Shown in pieces: positions 9,901-17,342 of a stretch of 64,000 bases of DNA. The DNA is taken from the NCBI RefSeq assembly GCF_003688555.1, contig NZ_REFR01000013.1, positions 62,001 to 126,000 of the forward strand, read 5' to 3'. The position numbers and the translations under genes were made by a program. How positions within the stretch are numbered: position 1 is the stretch's first letter; the number at the start of each line of letters is the position of its first letter. The notes beneath the pieces are model-generated. The model worked only from the letters and a program-made list of their open reading frames with translations. It searched no databases and was not told the origin of the DNA. This stretch comes from Eilatimonas milleporae (GTDB taxonomy: Bacteria > Pseudomonadota > Alphaproteobacteria > Sphingomonadales > Kordiimonadaceae).

Positions 9901-10192
9901 CAATGACTACAGCGTCCCGGAGATGATGGGCGACCTGACCGGTGCCATATTCGACACCGACAGTCGCGGTGCCGTCAACACCATGCGTCAGGGTCTGCAA
10001 CATTATTATGTGGACAGGCTGATCGGGGTTTTCGGCAGCGTCTTTTACGATGAAGTGGCACGGTCAAGCGCCCTTGGCAATCTGCGCCGCATCCGCCGCA
10101 GCATGGACCGCTGGCGCGGCGATGCCGCCACCCGCGCGCACCGGGATCACATTGCCTTTAAGATTGACCGCGCCCTGGAAACCGGGCGCTGA
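6932..10192 (+). CDS. Exported zinc-dependent metalloprotease (DUF5117/DUF4953 type)
   Basis: This large 1086-residue secreted protein has an N-terminal signal peptide (hydrophobic to about residue 41, ending ATAG). The metzincin zinc motif HEVGHTLGLTH lies at residues 709-719, with catalytic Glu710 and zinc ligands His709, His713 and His719. The Met-turn SVMDYP follows at about 745-750. The flanking architecture matches the zinc-dependent metalloproteases carrying DUF5118, DUF5117 and DUF4953. Two long acidic low-complexity segments are unusual: about residues 57-150, just after the signal, and about 263-368, inserted into the N-terminal domain. An alternative ATG is at 6950. It is probably periplasmic or cell-surface; the substrate is unknown. 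Confidence 0.85.
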   Translation: MRHKLSMRFLPRYPAKTARSLAAVLTAGTAFILSAAGATAGFGSQDLQRALSFQTIPSQDDPKPQDDKPDAKADEPPAEEDGDGKNEDDGKDGQEKDEPGKSDQDKTEEGGNDAAADQKPASASEPTGTPAKNTPTKSKPARKTPQKKSQFRSIASVIKGHKKFDGLFPLYQDPETGRLRMEIREDQLDREFIYFSHVMDGVVEGGHFRGQYRQQKIIRINRYFNRIEFVEENPFFYFDPDNPLARARDANISPAILAVARIEAASSEEGAEDTPEPSEAEKHEATGTDAADTPSDSAAEDEATAPEIPEKPADDRKMLASARTDAPQTATTDPETGAEDSADTDQQAGEEKTGKDEDALEDTATTPPLKRYLIRADGLFASEALDQIKPSRAPGQKSGDRFGLGKLSSAKTKISAIGNYPENTAVTADYVYTNPQPPAVGTGLEITDPRNVTVRVQHTLLRMPDDGYSPRLDDPRVGYFLNYVNDMTSTDVTPWRDMINRWRLVKKDPQATLSEPVKPIVWWVENTTPEDLRPVIVRAVESWNIAFEAAGFRNAIQVRIQPDDADWDAGDIRYNVIRWTASPTPAFTGYGPSFTNPRTGEILGADIMLEYSFFSDLMRVGRSFDLETYDLATMDFRKGPSGARIWRPNGGASGHTHTHHNPGDAKGCTISSHLRRSVALGKTLAATLKGGNSHSDRLLEEALYYLVIHEVGHTLGLTHNMKGSFGRPYASAHDILAQGGGLVGSVMDYPAVNIAPPGEPQAYFYTTRPGPYDVWAVQFGYDTRLDDPDIRRAHLERSSDPALAFGNDADDMSIPGKGVDPRVNVFDFSDDPVRYAADRLELDRQAMARLMERYQTNGDESYQGLRNAFLTIAWDMLWQGRVVSRYIGGVYVDRATPGQPGATAPYRPVAKSVQKQAMGVLTTGMFAPDAFDIDGDLARHLAIQRRGFRHYFGTEDPKLHDMALGIQADILAHLLHPFTLRRMTDTGLYGNDYSVPEMMGDLTGAIFDTDSRGAVNTMRQGLQHYYVDRLIGVFGSVFYDEVARSSALGNLRRIRRSMDRWRGDAATRAHRDHIAFKIDRALETGR

Positions 10193-10233
10193 ACACCGGA
10201 CAGGCGGCTCCTTTGGGCCATGACAGTCGCGGT

Positions 10234-11034
10234 TCACCGCACATAACTGGCGCCGTTGATATCAAAGGTGGCGCCGGTTGCGTGATCCACCTGCCCGCTC
10301 ATCAAAAAGGCGATCATGTTGGCAATCTGCGCTGGCGGCGCCGCATCGCCGACAGGGATTTCCGCAAGCATATGCTCATTGCCGGGCAAATAAGCCGTCG
10401 CCGCCATGTCCGTCTTCACCCAACCGGGCGCGATGATGAAGGCATAGATACCCTCCCCCGCCAGCGCACGGGCGAGAGAGCGCGTCAACGCAACCACCGC
10501 CCCCTTACTGGCGGCGTAATGCACGCAGTCCTCGGTATCACCACGAAAAGCCGCCCGGCTTGCCACATTGACAATACGTCCGCGCGCGCCCTTGCGGCTG
10601 CTATCGCTGCGAAAAGTGCTGACTGCCAGACGGCACAGATCCGCCACGGCCTGCACATTCACGGCCATGACCCGCGACCAGTCATCCTGCCAGCGCTCCT
10701 CCGGCACGGCGAGCGGTGTTGACGGCATGATCCCGGCATTGTTGACCAGTCCATCAATGCCGCCCGCGTCCGCCGCCCAGTCCCGCGCGCGCCGCCACAG
10801 GCCGGTCGCCGCGCCGGGCTGTGCCAGATCGGCATGAACGGCGAGAACACGCTCCCGTCCATAATCCGCCATAAGGGCGTCGAGTGCACCGGGTGTATTG
10901 GCATAGCTGCCGATAACACGCGCACCGCCGGCCAGAAGGCGGCGAGCCGTTGCGGCACCGATGCCGCGCGAGGCACCGGTGACAAGAATGGTTTCGGAAG
11001 GGGCCGGCGCAGGGCCGGTGTCTGAGACGGACAT
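10234..11034 (-). CDS. Short-chain dehydrogenase/reductase
   Basis: This 266-residue classical SDR has the cofactor motif TGASRGIG near residue 20, NNAG, the catalytic Ser in NVASRAAF and YAASK. It ends with a FDINGASYVR C-terminus typical of FabG-like enzymes. It most likely reduces a keto group with NAD(P)H; the substrate cannot be told. ATG 11034 follows GGAGTTCC; an in-frame extension to 11091 lacks homology. It is convergent with the metalloprotease gene (42 bases apart) and lies about 210 bases downstream of the Sel1 gene. Confidence 0.88.
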   Translation of the reverse strand: MSVSDTGPAPAPSETILVTGASRGIGAATARRLLAGGARVIGSYANTPGALDALMADYGRERVLAVHADLAQPGAATGLWRRARDWAADAGGIDGLVNNAGIMPSTPLAVPEERWQDDWSRVMAVNVQAVADLCRLAVSTFRSDSSRKGARGRIVNVASRAAFRGDTEDCVHYAASKGAVVALTRSLARALAGEGIYAFIIAPGWVKTDMAATAYLPGNEHMLAEIPVGDAAPPAQIANMIAFLMSGQVDHATGATFDINGASYVR

Positions 11035-11245
11035 GATGACAAGGAACTCCAAGCCTGCGTAACGGAAAGAGCAGCCGTTATCGTTATGCAAAGCAGGACC
11101 GCAGCATCAAGGCAAGTCTGTTTTGTTGTCTGTTGGGGTGAAAGACCAGTTGTCAGATATGAAAATCAGGAAGCGAACGGACAGGCAGCCGGCACAGGCG
11201 GGATAATAAGAAATACCCTTACCCGAAACTCAGGCTCACTGAGGC

Positions 11246-11524
11246 TCAGTGCCTGGCAAGCCATTCACGCGCCTGTCTCTGGGCCTTGGCGATATCGCGG
11301 ACATTCATGTCACGCGCCAGTTCGCCCCTGTCAACAGCGGCCCGGTGCAAACCGTTTATGGCAGCCAGATTGAACCATTTGTGGGCCTGAACATAGTCAC
11401 GGTCGACGCCCTGGCCGGTGGAATATAAAAGGCCAAGGTCGTAAAAGGCGTCGGTTTTACCATTTTCAGCCGCGGCCAGACGATCCGCGACATAATGCGT
11501 AAGGTCGGTATCTTTCCTTCCCAT
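11246..11524 (-). CDS. Sel1-repeat-like small protein
   Basis: The 92-residue protein consists mostly of one to two helical Sel1/TPR-like units: DAFYDLGLLYSTGQGVDRDY followed by AHKWFNLAAINGLHRA and a C-terminal helix QRQAREWL. Similar short cytoplasmic Sel1 proteins are common in alphaproteobacteria, probably as protein-protein adaptors. GGAGACGGGAT directly precedes the ATG. There is no signal peptide. It is monocistronic or loosely linked to the SDR downstream. The 270 bases between it and lanM hold no convincing gene. Confidence 0.8.
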   Translation of the reverse strand: MGRKDTDLTHYVADRLAAAENGKTDAFYDLGLLYSTGQGVDRDYVQAHKWFNLAAINGLHRAAVDRGELARDMNVRDIAKAQRQAREWLARH

Positions 11525-11794
11525 ATCCCGTCTCCAGCAAGCTAACAGGCTGCCACGCTATCCTACGCGGGACAGGCGGCAGGGGGTCAGTCCCTGCACA
11601 AATGCGGCGCAAACAGGAACAGACCGGGCATCAGCGGTCGAGCGGATATGCTGACGAGGCCCAATTCGGATCAGGCCCCTTTATCTGGTTTCTTTATAGC
11701 AAAGCCGGCGCGCATTCAGAAGCGAAAGACATAGGCAGAAGCAAAAGAGACAAGTCTCACCCCACCCATGCGTGGCACTTCCCCGGACAGGCGG

Positions 11795-14700
11795 TCACAC
11801 TACCATGCCCTCCTGTTTGCCGACTGCCTGACGGGGCGGCATCTCCAGCGCCAGCACTGAGGGCACCTTATCAGGCGCCGCCAGTTTCAGCAGGGCAAGA
11901 CCGATTCCGGCCAGTCCCGTCATCAGGCCGAGGGGCTCGGTCCCCGACGGAAATCCCGTATGCCACCCCTGCCTGCGCCCCACATCGACAATGCCGGCGG
12001 CAAGATGGTGGCAGGCAGCCATAAGCCCCTCGTCTTTATCCGCATCGACGACCGCGCCCAGAAATTCCAGATTACCGAAATCGCCGTGGCAAAGGCTATG
12101 ATTACGGCCAAAACCGTCGTCTAGTGTTTTGGACACCGCGATGCGGATTTCGTCACGGCAACCATCATCATCCATCAGGTCCCTGATCAACAGCCGGCTC
12201 AGCCCCACACCGGGTGCGCCGTGACACCATGCCACCAGATAATGCTCGTCAACGGCAACGCTCTCGCCAGGACGGGCCCCTTCCCTGAGGTCCCGCCAGT
12301 TCTCCTCTTCCGGGGAATACAGGCTGCGGTCATAGTCAAGCGCGCGGACGGCCGCGTCCCGGAAGCGGGTATCACCTGTATGGAACGACAGGAGAAGCAG
12401 CGACCAGGCAATCCCGGCCGCCCCATGGGAAAACCCGCCAAGCGGTTCAGCGCCCGCCACTTCCAGATGCCAGCCAATCCCGGTGTCCATGTCCTGGGCA
12501 TGCGCCAGCAGATGTTCGCCGCAAGCCCTGCAATGATCAAGCAGGCCGGAATGTCCGTCACCCACCAGGGGCAGCGCACAGGCAAGAAAACCGGCCGCTC
12601 CGCCAACCAGGTCATAAGTCCGGTCATTGGCTACCAGATCGGCCGGGCCCGGCAACCTGTCAATGACGCCCTCCAGGAACGAATCGTCTTTCAGCACGGC
12701 ACTCAAATGACGGGCCGCATATAACAGCCCGCCCCAGCCGGTAAAGGCACCCGGATTCTGCACGGCATACCCGGGGTTTTCCAGAATGTGTTCGACCGTT
12801 TTCCATATCTGACGGGCGAGCAGGCCATAATGCGCCTTACCCGTGACAACGTGCAGATAGCCGAACAAGAGGCACATGCCCGGAAGACCACCGTAAAGGT
12901 CGTTTTCCATCTCGGCATAAATCCAGTGCCCCACACCGGCGGGCGAGCAGGTCATCCAGATCATACTGCCGTCGGCGGCGGTGAAGCCCAGTTCAGCCAG
13001 ACGATTCGCGACGGCCTCGGCCTCTTTCAGATAGTCTTCGGATGCAAGAACGGGCAGGTCGCGCGGAACCGGATAGTCGTCATACCCGACCAGCCTGTTC
13101 CGGAGCGGCAGGGTCGCGAGCGTCTTTTCCACCAGCCAAAGCTGGCGGGCGCGGTCACCCGGCCCCAGTGTTTCCAGCTTCTCCCGCACACGGTCCATAG
13201 GGGTCTGCGGCCATATATCGGCAATCCTGTCCCCGTCGGCTGTCCATATATGGGTATGGCCAGGCCGGATATAAAACCCGGGAATATCATTGCGCCACAT
13301 GTCGCGGCGTTCGGCTTCGATGATTTTCGGTTCCAACCGGCGCAAGGGGACATTCATCCACAACCGGTCCAGATACAGGTCACGCTCAAGACCATCCCGC
13401 AGAACGTCGGGATGGAAGGCATCCATCATCAAAAGGCCATAATAATACGTCGCCCGTAGGATAACCCGCGCCTCGACATCCATGAAACCGTCAAGGGGGC
13501 CATCCTTGCCCAACAGGCCTGCACGATGCGTCAGGATAAAATCATAAGCCTCGGCAAAACCGTTCGTGAAGGCATCGGTATGCTCCACGACGTTGACGGG
13601 GTCGCCATTCAGCGTGGGCAGATGCCGTGCCGGCGGTACCGCAACCGGTTTGCGCACCAAACGCATCCGATCGGTACCGGCCTCCTCCAGAACAAGACTG
13701 GCAACCGGCGACATCTCTCCGGCCGCCCCCATGCCGCTCATGTCGATACCGCCTTCCTTGCCGCCGTTTCGGCCCCATATGCGGCTCGGCAACAGTCCGA
13801 CAGTCATGACAGTGCCGTATACTTCGCTGCCGGCGACGGCAAATCCCCCGGCCAGTCCGACAGTGGTCAGGTCCGGCTGAAACAAGGTTTCAAGATCAAC
13901 GGGCACGGGGTGCGGACCGGCGGCAATGAGGTTTTCATGATGAAAATCATTGCCACACAGAATGTAAAATACGGCAAGCCAGGCCCCTTGCCGCTCATAA
14001 AAGGACGTTATTTCATCATCCGACCGGCACGCCGCCTGATCGATAAATTCGGCCCATCCATATGTGCCCCGGTCCAGACTGTGCGGTATTTTCAACGCGA
14101 TGCGGAAACCGCGCGCGCGCATCCAGTCCAGAAGATGTGCAAGCGCGACATCAACGGCCAGTGAGCGGGGTTTGTAGACAACGCTTTTGCCCCCGGCAAA
14201 ATGCAGAAAGCAGACTGTCCGGCCATCGCGGTGATGATCCCCTGCCTCCAGTGTCACACTGTCGAGCGGACCGAGAGAATTTTCATCCGTGAAATTTTTC
14301 GCCAGCGTTTCAAAATCGTCGGCGTAACGATCCAGCATTTCCAGCGTAACCGTTTCCCACCGGTCCACCGTGAGCATCAATTGACGGGCAAGCACGGGAT
14401 AGGCCGTCAGAAGGTCATCGGCATAAGAAGATTGCGTCAGCAGGTCGCAAAAACTTTCAAAACGGTGTTCCGACGTATTGCCGGACAGCAGTCCGCTTTG
14501 TTTGGCCTTGTAGAGTTCCAGCAGCACCACACGCTGCGCCATGCGTGCCACTCGCCCCGCAAGATGGGAAGAAGCCGACAGCGCGACATGCTCAGGCACA
14601 ATCGGGACCCTGTCCGCCAGTGTCGTGCAGGCTGTCAGTACGCGCCGATGGGCTGCCACAAGAAGCGGCCCAATCAGGGATGAAAAGGCTTCAACCCCTT

Positions 14701-15016
14701 CGGCCTTGTGCGGCTTAATGCCGGCCAGTACCGTCTGCCAGTCCGGATGATCCGCCCGTGCGGCAGCCATGGTCGAGACAACATCCGCATCGGTGGACGT
14801 CCCGTTCGTATCTTCGGGAATATCAAGGCTGATCGCCGCCTCGAAAACAGACCGTGACAGGCCAGCGGCATTCAGCCGTTCATCCAAAACGGACGTGTCC
14901 TGAAACGGCTTCTGGGACTGCCAGCGCTTCAGCAGGGAAGAATTGAGCCTATCAGGCGGCACAGCACCTTTCACATGGGCCGCGCGTTCCTGAAGGGTCA
15001 GGGCTCTGTGACTCAT
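11795..15016 (-). CDS. lanM: Class II lanthipeptide synthetase LanM
   Basis: This bifunctional enzyme dehydrates Ser/Thr in a precursor peptide and adds Cys thiols to form (methyl)lanthionine rings. The 1073 residues hold an N-terminal DUF4135 kinase-like dehydratase, with the phosphotransfer motif D357-x-H359-x2-N362, D374 in VDLETLF and the elimination-site motif RVILRATYYYGLLM. A C-terminal LanC cyclase has GGFSHGAAGI and putative zinc ligands C931 (WCHGAPG), C976 and H977 (LCHGDFGN). All key residues appear present, so it should be active. ATG 15016 (MSHRAL) is preferred to a GTG at 15025; no strong Shine-Dalgarno is seen, suggesting low expression. It follows precursor A1 across a hairpin. 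A 5' duplicate lies at 16375-16750. Confidence 0.93.
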   Translation of the reverse strand: MSHRALTLQERAAHVKGAVPPDRLNSSLLKRWQSQKPFQDTSVLDERLNAAGLSRSVFEAAISLDIPEDTNGTSTDADVVSTMAAARADHPDWQTVLAGIKPHKAEGVEAFSSLIGPLLVAAHRRVLTACTTLADRVPIVPEHVALSASSHLAGRVARMAQRVVLLELYKAKQSGLLSGNTSEHRFESFCDLLTQSSYADDLLTAYPVLARQLMLTVDRWETVTLEMLDRYADDFETLAKNFTDENSLGPLDSVTLEAGDHHRDGRTVCFLHFAGGKSVVYKPRSLAVDVALAHLLDWMRARGFRIALKIPHSLDRGTYGWAEFIDQAACRSDDEITSFYERQGAWLAVFYILCGNDFHHENLIAAGPHPVPVDLETLFQPDLTTVGLAGGFAVAGSEVYGTVMTVGLLPSRIWGRNGGKEGGIDMSGMGAAGEMSPVASLVLEEAGTDRMRLVRKPVAVPPARHLPTLNGDPVNVVEHTDAFTNGFAEAYDFILTHRAGLLGKDGPLDGFMDVEARVILRATYYYGLLMMDAFHPDVLRDGLERDLYLDRLWMNVPLRRLEPKIIEAERRDMWRNDIPGFYIRPGHTHIWTADGDRIADIWPQTPMDRVREKLETLGPGDRARQLWLVEKTLATLPLRNRLVGYDDYPVPRDLPVLASEDYLKEAEAVANRLAELGFTAADGSMIWMTCSPAGVGHWIYAEMENDLYGGLPGMCLLFGYLHVVTGKAHYGLLARQIWKTVEHILENPGYAVQNPGAFTGWGGLLYAARHLSAVLKDDSFLEGVIDRLPGPADLVANDRTYDLVGGAAGFLACALPLVGDGHSGLLDHCRACGEHLLAHAQDMDTGIGWHLEVAGAEPLGGFSHGAAGIAWSLLLLSFHTGDTRFRDAAVRALDYDRSLYSPEEENWRDLREGARPGESVAVDEHYLVAWCHGAPGVGLSRLLIRDLMDDDGCRDEIRIAVSKTLDDGFGRNHSLCHGDFGNLEFLGAVVDADKDEGLMAACHHLAAGIVDVGRRQGWHTGFPSGTEPLGLMTGLAGIGLALLKLAAPDKVPSVLALEMPPRQAVGKQEGMVV

Positions 15017-15100
15017 AAATACCACTCAACCATCGGCACCGCTCTCGGCATTGGGGACGCCCCATCCGGCCGTGCCATCACGATATGCAAAAACCGGAAA

Positions 15101-15122
15101 CCGGCCCGCATATGCGGGCCGG
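15101..15122 (-). terminator. Attenuator-like hairpin between precursor A1 and lanM
   Basis: This is a perfect 22-base palindrome (arms CCGGCCCGCAT and its complement) 18 bases past the A1 stop. On the minus strand it is followed by a T-rich stretch TTTCCGGTTTTT. It is placed where RiPP operons often use a leaky terminator to make more precursor than enzyme. The equivalent in the right copy (16821-16842) differs at two positions that become G-U pairs in minus-strand RNA, supporting an RNA structure. Confidence 0.6.
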
Positions 15123-15140
15123 CTTATGACTGTCAAACGA

Positions 15141-15341
15141 TCAGAAGCAGTCCCGCGGCGGGCACGGGCTGCACAGGGCGGAGGTAGCACCTCCAGGACA
15201 CCCGCAACCACCGGCCACACTGGCCAGAGCCTCATCCTCGATATCCAGCATGGCACCTGCGGGGTCTATCGCATCCTGCACGGTCTCGTCCGCCGAGACC
15301 TTACCATCCGCATAGCTTTCAGCCTGAAACTTCGTTTTCAT
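15141..15341 (-). CDS. lanA: Lanthipeptide-type precursor peptide A1
   Basis: This is a 66-residue RiPP precursor. A 45-residue acidic leader (MKTKFQAESY..., then MLDIEDEALASVAGG) ends in the double-glycine recognition site. The 21-residue core follows, with Cys at core positions 1, 3, 12, 15 and 20, Thr8, Ser9 and Ser13 available for dehydration, and a terminal Phe. GAGGTG precedes the ATG by 7 bases. It lies immediately upstream of lanM across a hairpin, with its own AT-rich promoter. Paralogue A2 differs at 5 leader and 7 core positions. Cleavage after GG is inferred from the family; no C39 protease is nearby. Confidence 0.88.
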   Translation of the reverse strand: MKTKFQAESYADGKVSADETVQDAIDPAGAMLDIEDEALASVAGGCGCPGGATSALCSPCPPRDCF

Positions 15342-15362
15342 GGAATTTCACCTCATTGTGGG

Positions 15363-15380
15363 GTCGCCGGAATTGGCGAC
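15363..15380 (-). promoter_or_regulatory. 5'-UTR hairpin before precursor A1
   Basis: The stem GTCGCC / GGCGAC surrounds a 6-base loop, roughly 10 bases upstream of the A1 Shine-Dalgarno. The same hairpin is unchanged at 17083-17100 before A2 although flanking bases differ. It could stabilise the leader mRNA or modulate translation; this is inference. Confidence 0.45.
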
Positions 15381-15418
15381 GGTTGAAAATTATTGAACTG
15401 ATAACTACGACCAAAATA

Positions 15419-15446
15419 CATATATAAATTGTTTTCTCTCAATCAA
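15419..15446 (-). promoter_or_regulatory. Sigma70-type promoter of precursor A1
   Basis: On the minus strand TTGATT (-35, plus 15441-15446) and TATATG (-10, plus 15419-15424) are separated by 16 bases inside an AT-rich island. The whole element is identical in the right copy at 17138-17165. The expected start site lies about 70 bases before the A1 ATG. Confidence 0.5.
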
Positions 15447-15625
15447 CATAAATCAAAAATTTTATTACAGATAAAGCCATTAAAAGATGTTCTTTATACC
15501 ACAAAATCCTCTTTTAGGAGTATCAATAAAATGACATACCGGCACCAGAAGACACTCATCAGGCGGCTCCTGGCACCGGCGAAACACTTCAGGCGGTTAT
15601 ACCGCCCGCGCTCTGCAGCGGGATG

Positions 15626-15820
15626 TCAGGCGCCGCAATTCAACGGCGGGCAAGGCGTGCAAAGAACGGAACCCGCACCCGGAGGGCACCCACAGCCACC
15701 CGCAACGCTGGCGAGTGCTTCATCCTCGATATCGAGCATATCACCGGCAGGGTTATCGAACGCCGCGCTATCATCCCGGTTAAATTCCGCACTTTTTACA
15801 GCCTGGACAGTCTTTTTCAT
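15626..15820 (-). CDS. lanA: Lanthipeptide-type precursor peptide B1
   Basis: This is a 64-residue RiPP precursor. A 42-residue leader (MKKTVQAVKSAEF..., then MLDIEDEALASVAGG) is followed by a 22-residue core with Cys at core positions 1, 3, 12, 15 and 20, Ser9 and Thr13, and the terminal pair Gly-Ala. The core begins CGCPPGAGSVLC and is identical to that of B2. ATG 15820 is preceded by GAGGGAGC; an in-frame ATG nine codons upstream would include that ribosome site in the coding region. It has its own promoter with an inverted repeat. It is transcribed ahead of A1 and lanM. Only two dehydratable residues face five Cys, unusual for a lanthipeptide. Confidence 0.88.
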   Translation of the reverse strand: MKKTVQAVKSAEFNRDDSAAFDNPAGDMLDIEDEALASVAGGCGCPPGAGSVLCTPCPPLNCGA

Positions 15821-15894
15821 GTGTAAGCTCCCTCTTTCGATGTTCATCGGAATAGACAGAAAAATTAAACCTAGAATCGTTTTATATACGTTTA

Positions 15895-15923
15895 TGCATA
15901 TAAAAATTGTATCAAGAATACAA
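15895..15923 (-). promoter_or_regulatory. Promoter and 17-bp inverted repeat upstream of precursor B1
   Basis: On the minus strand TTGTAT (-35, plus 15918-15923), a 17-base spacer and TATGCA (-10, plus 15895-15900) form a promoter. The inverted repeat TTGTA-N7-TACAA at 15907-15923 overlaps the -35 box. The same arrangement occurs at 17612-17640 before B2, with the repeat arms kept and the centre changed, as expected for a regulator-binding site. Confidence 0.5.
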
Positions 15924-15990
15924 CCTTGACTGATAATTTTATGAAAACCTGTGCGGGATTTTTATGATGATTTGACAATTAAAAGGCGTA

Positions 15991-16356
15991 TCATTCGATG
16001 CTGGCGCCCTGAAAATGTTGCAAAAGATGATCGGCAACCCGGAAGCTGTTGGCCAGAATTGTCAATGTCGGCGGCCCTACCCCTGAGGACGGCATGAAAC
16101 TGCCATCAACGACATACAGGTTTTCAATACCGTGAACCTTACAGGTGATATCGAGGACCGACGTATCCGGGTCATTTCCTGCCCGACAGCTTCCCATGAC
16201 AAGATAGGACGAGGCGCCGCCCACATCCGATAGCGTCACTTTATCCGCCCCCAGATCGTCCAAAAGCTCGCCGGCCCGATCCCCCACCCAGCGCCCGGCC
16301 ATTCGGTGATGCGGGTGAATATCCAGACTGATCCGCGCAACCGGCAGGCCCCAGCG
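15991..16356 (-). pseudogene. GMC oxidoreductase C-terminal remnant
   Basis: About 122 codons match the C-terminus of the intact GMC gene (17721-19364), from LPVARISLDIHPHHR through YLVMGSCRAG and SSGVGPPTLTILANSFRVADHLL to a stop at 15991. It lacks the FAD-binding N-terminus and has no start, so it cannot be functional alone. Upstream it abuts, out of frame, the truncated lanM copy; the join lies at about 16357-16374. It is the left scar of the tandem duplication and may still be transcribed as spacer ahead of B1. Confidence 0.9.
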
Positions 16357-16374
16357 CTTCCCCGGCGTTCAAAG

Positions 16375-16750
16375 CGCGCCGATACGCCGCCACAAGAACC
16401 GGACCGATCAGAGATGGAAACGCTTCGACATCTTCGGCCTAGTAAGGCTTGATGCTGGCCAGCACCGCCTGCCAATCGGGATGCTCCGCCCGCGCGATAT
16501 CCATAGCCGAAACAATATCCGTATCAGCGGATACCACTTTCGTATCTTCTGGAAAATCAAGGCTGGTCGCCGCCTCAAAAACGATGCGTGACAGACCTGC
16601 GGCATTCAGGCGTTCATCCAAAACAGATGTATCCTGGAATGGCTTCTGGGATTGCCAGCGCTTCGGCATAGCGGAATTGAGCCTATCAGGCGGCACAGCA
16701 CCTTTCACATGGGCCGCACGTTCCTGAAGGGTCAAAGCTCTATGACTCAT
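16375..16750 (-). pseudogene. Truncated lanM 5' remnant
   Basis: The first 103 or so codons of lanM are present (MSHRALTLQERAAHVKGAVP...), closely matching the intact gene. An in-frame TAG follows ASIKPY near 16440; homology then continues in frame for about 20 more codons to about 16375, where it meets the GMC remnant. No dehydratase or cyclase catalytic residues are included. It is a duplication scar, not a second synthetase. A short peptide could still be translated but has no expected function. Confidence 0.88.
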
Positions 16751-16820
16751 AGCATTGACATAGCTATCGGCATTCGGAGAGGCCATTCGGCCGTGTCACA
16801 CAATATGCAAAAACCGAAAA

Positions 16821-16842
16821 CCAGCCCGCATACGCGGGCCGG
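16821..16842 (-). terminator. Hairpin between precursor A2 and the lanM remnant
   Basis: This is the counterpart of the hairpin at 15101-15122, followed on the minus strand by a T-rich run. Its two changes give G-U wobble pairs in the minus-strand transcript, whereas on the plus strand they would be A-C mismatches. That favours a conserved RNA element read from the minus strand. Confidence 0.5.
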
Positions 16843-16860
16843 CTTATGATTGTCAAACGA

Positions 16861-17061
16861 TCAGTAGCATTGCAGCGGCGGGCACGGGCTGCACATAGCG
16901 GAACCCGAACCGGGAGGGCACCCACAGCCACCGGCCACGCTGGCCAGAGCGTCATCGTCAATGTCCAGCATGGCACCGGCAGGATTTACCGCGTCCTGTA
17001 CGGTCTCGTCCGCCGAGACCTTACCGTCCGTATAGCTTTCAGCCTGAAACTTAGTTTTCAT
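16861..17061 (-). CDS. lanA: Lanthipeptide-type precursor peptide A2
   Basis: This 66-residue paralogue of A1 has a nearly identical 45-residue leader (five conservative changes) ending DIDDDALASVAGG. The 21-residue core keeps Cys at positions 1, 3, 12, 15 and 20 but differs from A1 at seven other positions. Dehydratable residues are Ser7, Ser9 and Ser13, and it ends in Tyr. The Shine-Dalgarno, 5'-UTR hairpin and promoter match those of A1. After the duplication its next downstream gene is the lanM scar, so modification would rely on the LanM at 11795-15016. Confidence 0.87.
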   Translation of the reverse strand: MKTKFQAESYTDGKVSADETVQDAVNPAGAMLDIDDDALASVAGGCGCPPGSGSAMCSPCPPLQCY

Positions 17062-17082
17062 GGAATTTCACCTCATTATGGG

Positions 17083-17100
17083 GTCGCCGGAATTGGCGAC
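17083..17100 (-). promoter_or_regulatory. 5'-UTR hairpin before precursor A2
   Basis: The stem GTCGCC / GGCGAC with a 6-base loop is identical to the element at 15363-15380 and lies in the same position relative to the A2 start. Confidence 0.42.
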
Positions 17101-17137
17101 GATTGAAAATTAGTGAACTGATAACTAGGACTAAATA

Positions 17138-17165
17138 CATATATAAATTGTTTTCTCTCAATCAA
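17138..17165 (-). promoter_or_regulatory. Sigma70-type promoter of precursor A2
   Basis: On the minus strand, TTGATT and TATATG with a 16-base spacer are identical to the A1 promoter. Flanking AT-rich DNA (about 17100-17235) contrasts with the GC-rich surroundings. Confidence 0.48.
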
Positions 17166-17342
17166 CATAAATAAAAAATTTATTACAGATAAAACCATTA
17201 AAAGGTGTTTTTTATCCTACAAAATCTCCTTTTAGGAGTATCGATAAAATGACATACCGGCACCAGAAGACACCCATCAGGCTGCTCCTGGCACCGGCCA
17301 ACACTTCAGGCGGTTATACCGCCCGCGCTCTGCAGCGGGATG

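Larger units (their letters stand above)
14641..16356 (-). repeat. Left copy of a ~1.7-kb tandem duplication (lanM 5' end, A1, B1, GMC 3' end)
   Basis: This segment is homologous in order and orientation to 16375-18086. The offset between copies is 1734 bases in lanM, 1720 at precursor A, 1717 at precursor B and 1730 in GMC, so only small indels have accumulated. The left copy includes the 5' part of the intact lanM and ends in a truncated GMC 3' fragment. Identity is high in leaders and promoters by eye and lower in core A. Confidence 0.85.

Noticed and set aside
15531-15929. Plus-strand frame with a good Shine-Dalgarno (TTTTAGGAG) antisense to precursor B1, with a similar start at 17249 antisense to B2
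   Set aside because: The two copies share only the first codons; small indels put them out of frame with each other soon after, so no common protein is conserved. It overlaps a clear precursor gene.
16439-16786. A second lanM
   Set aside because: Only about 103 codons before an in-frame TAG, with no catalytic residues; it is the duplication scar.
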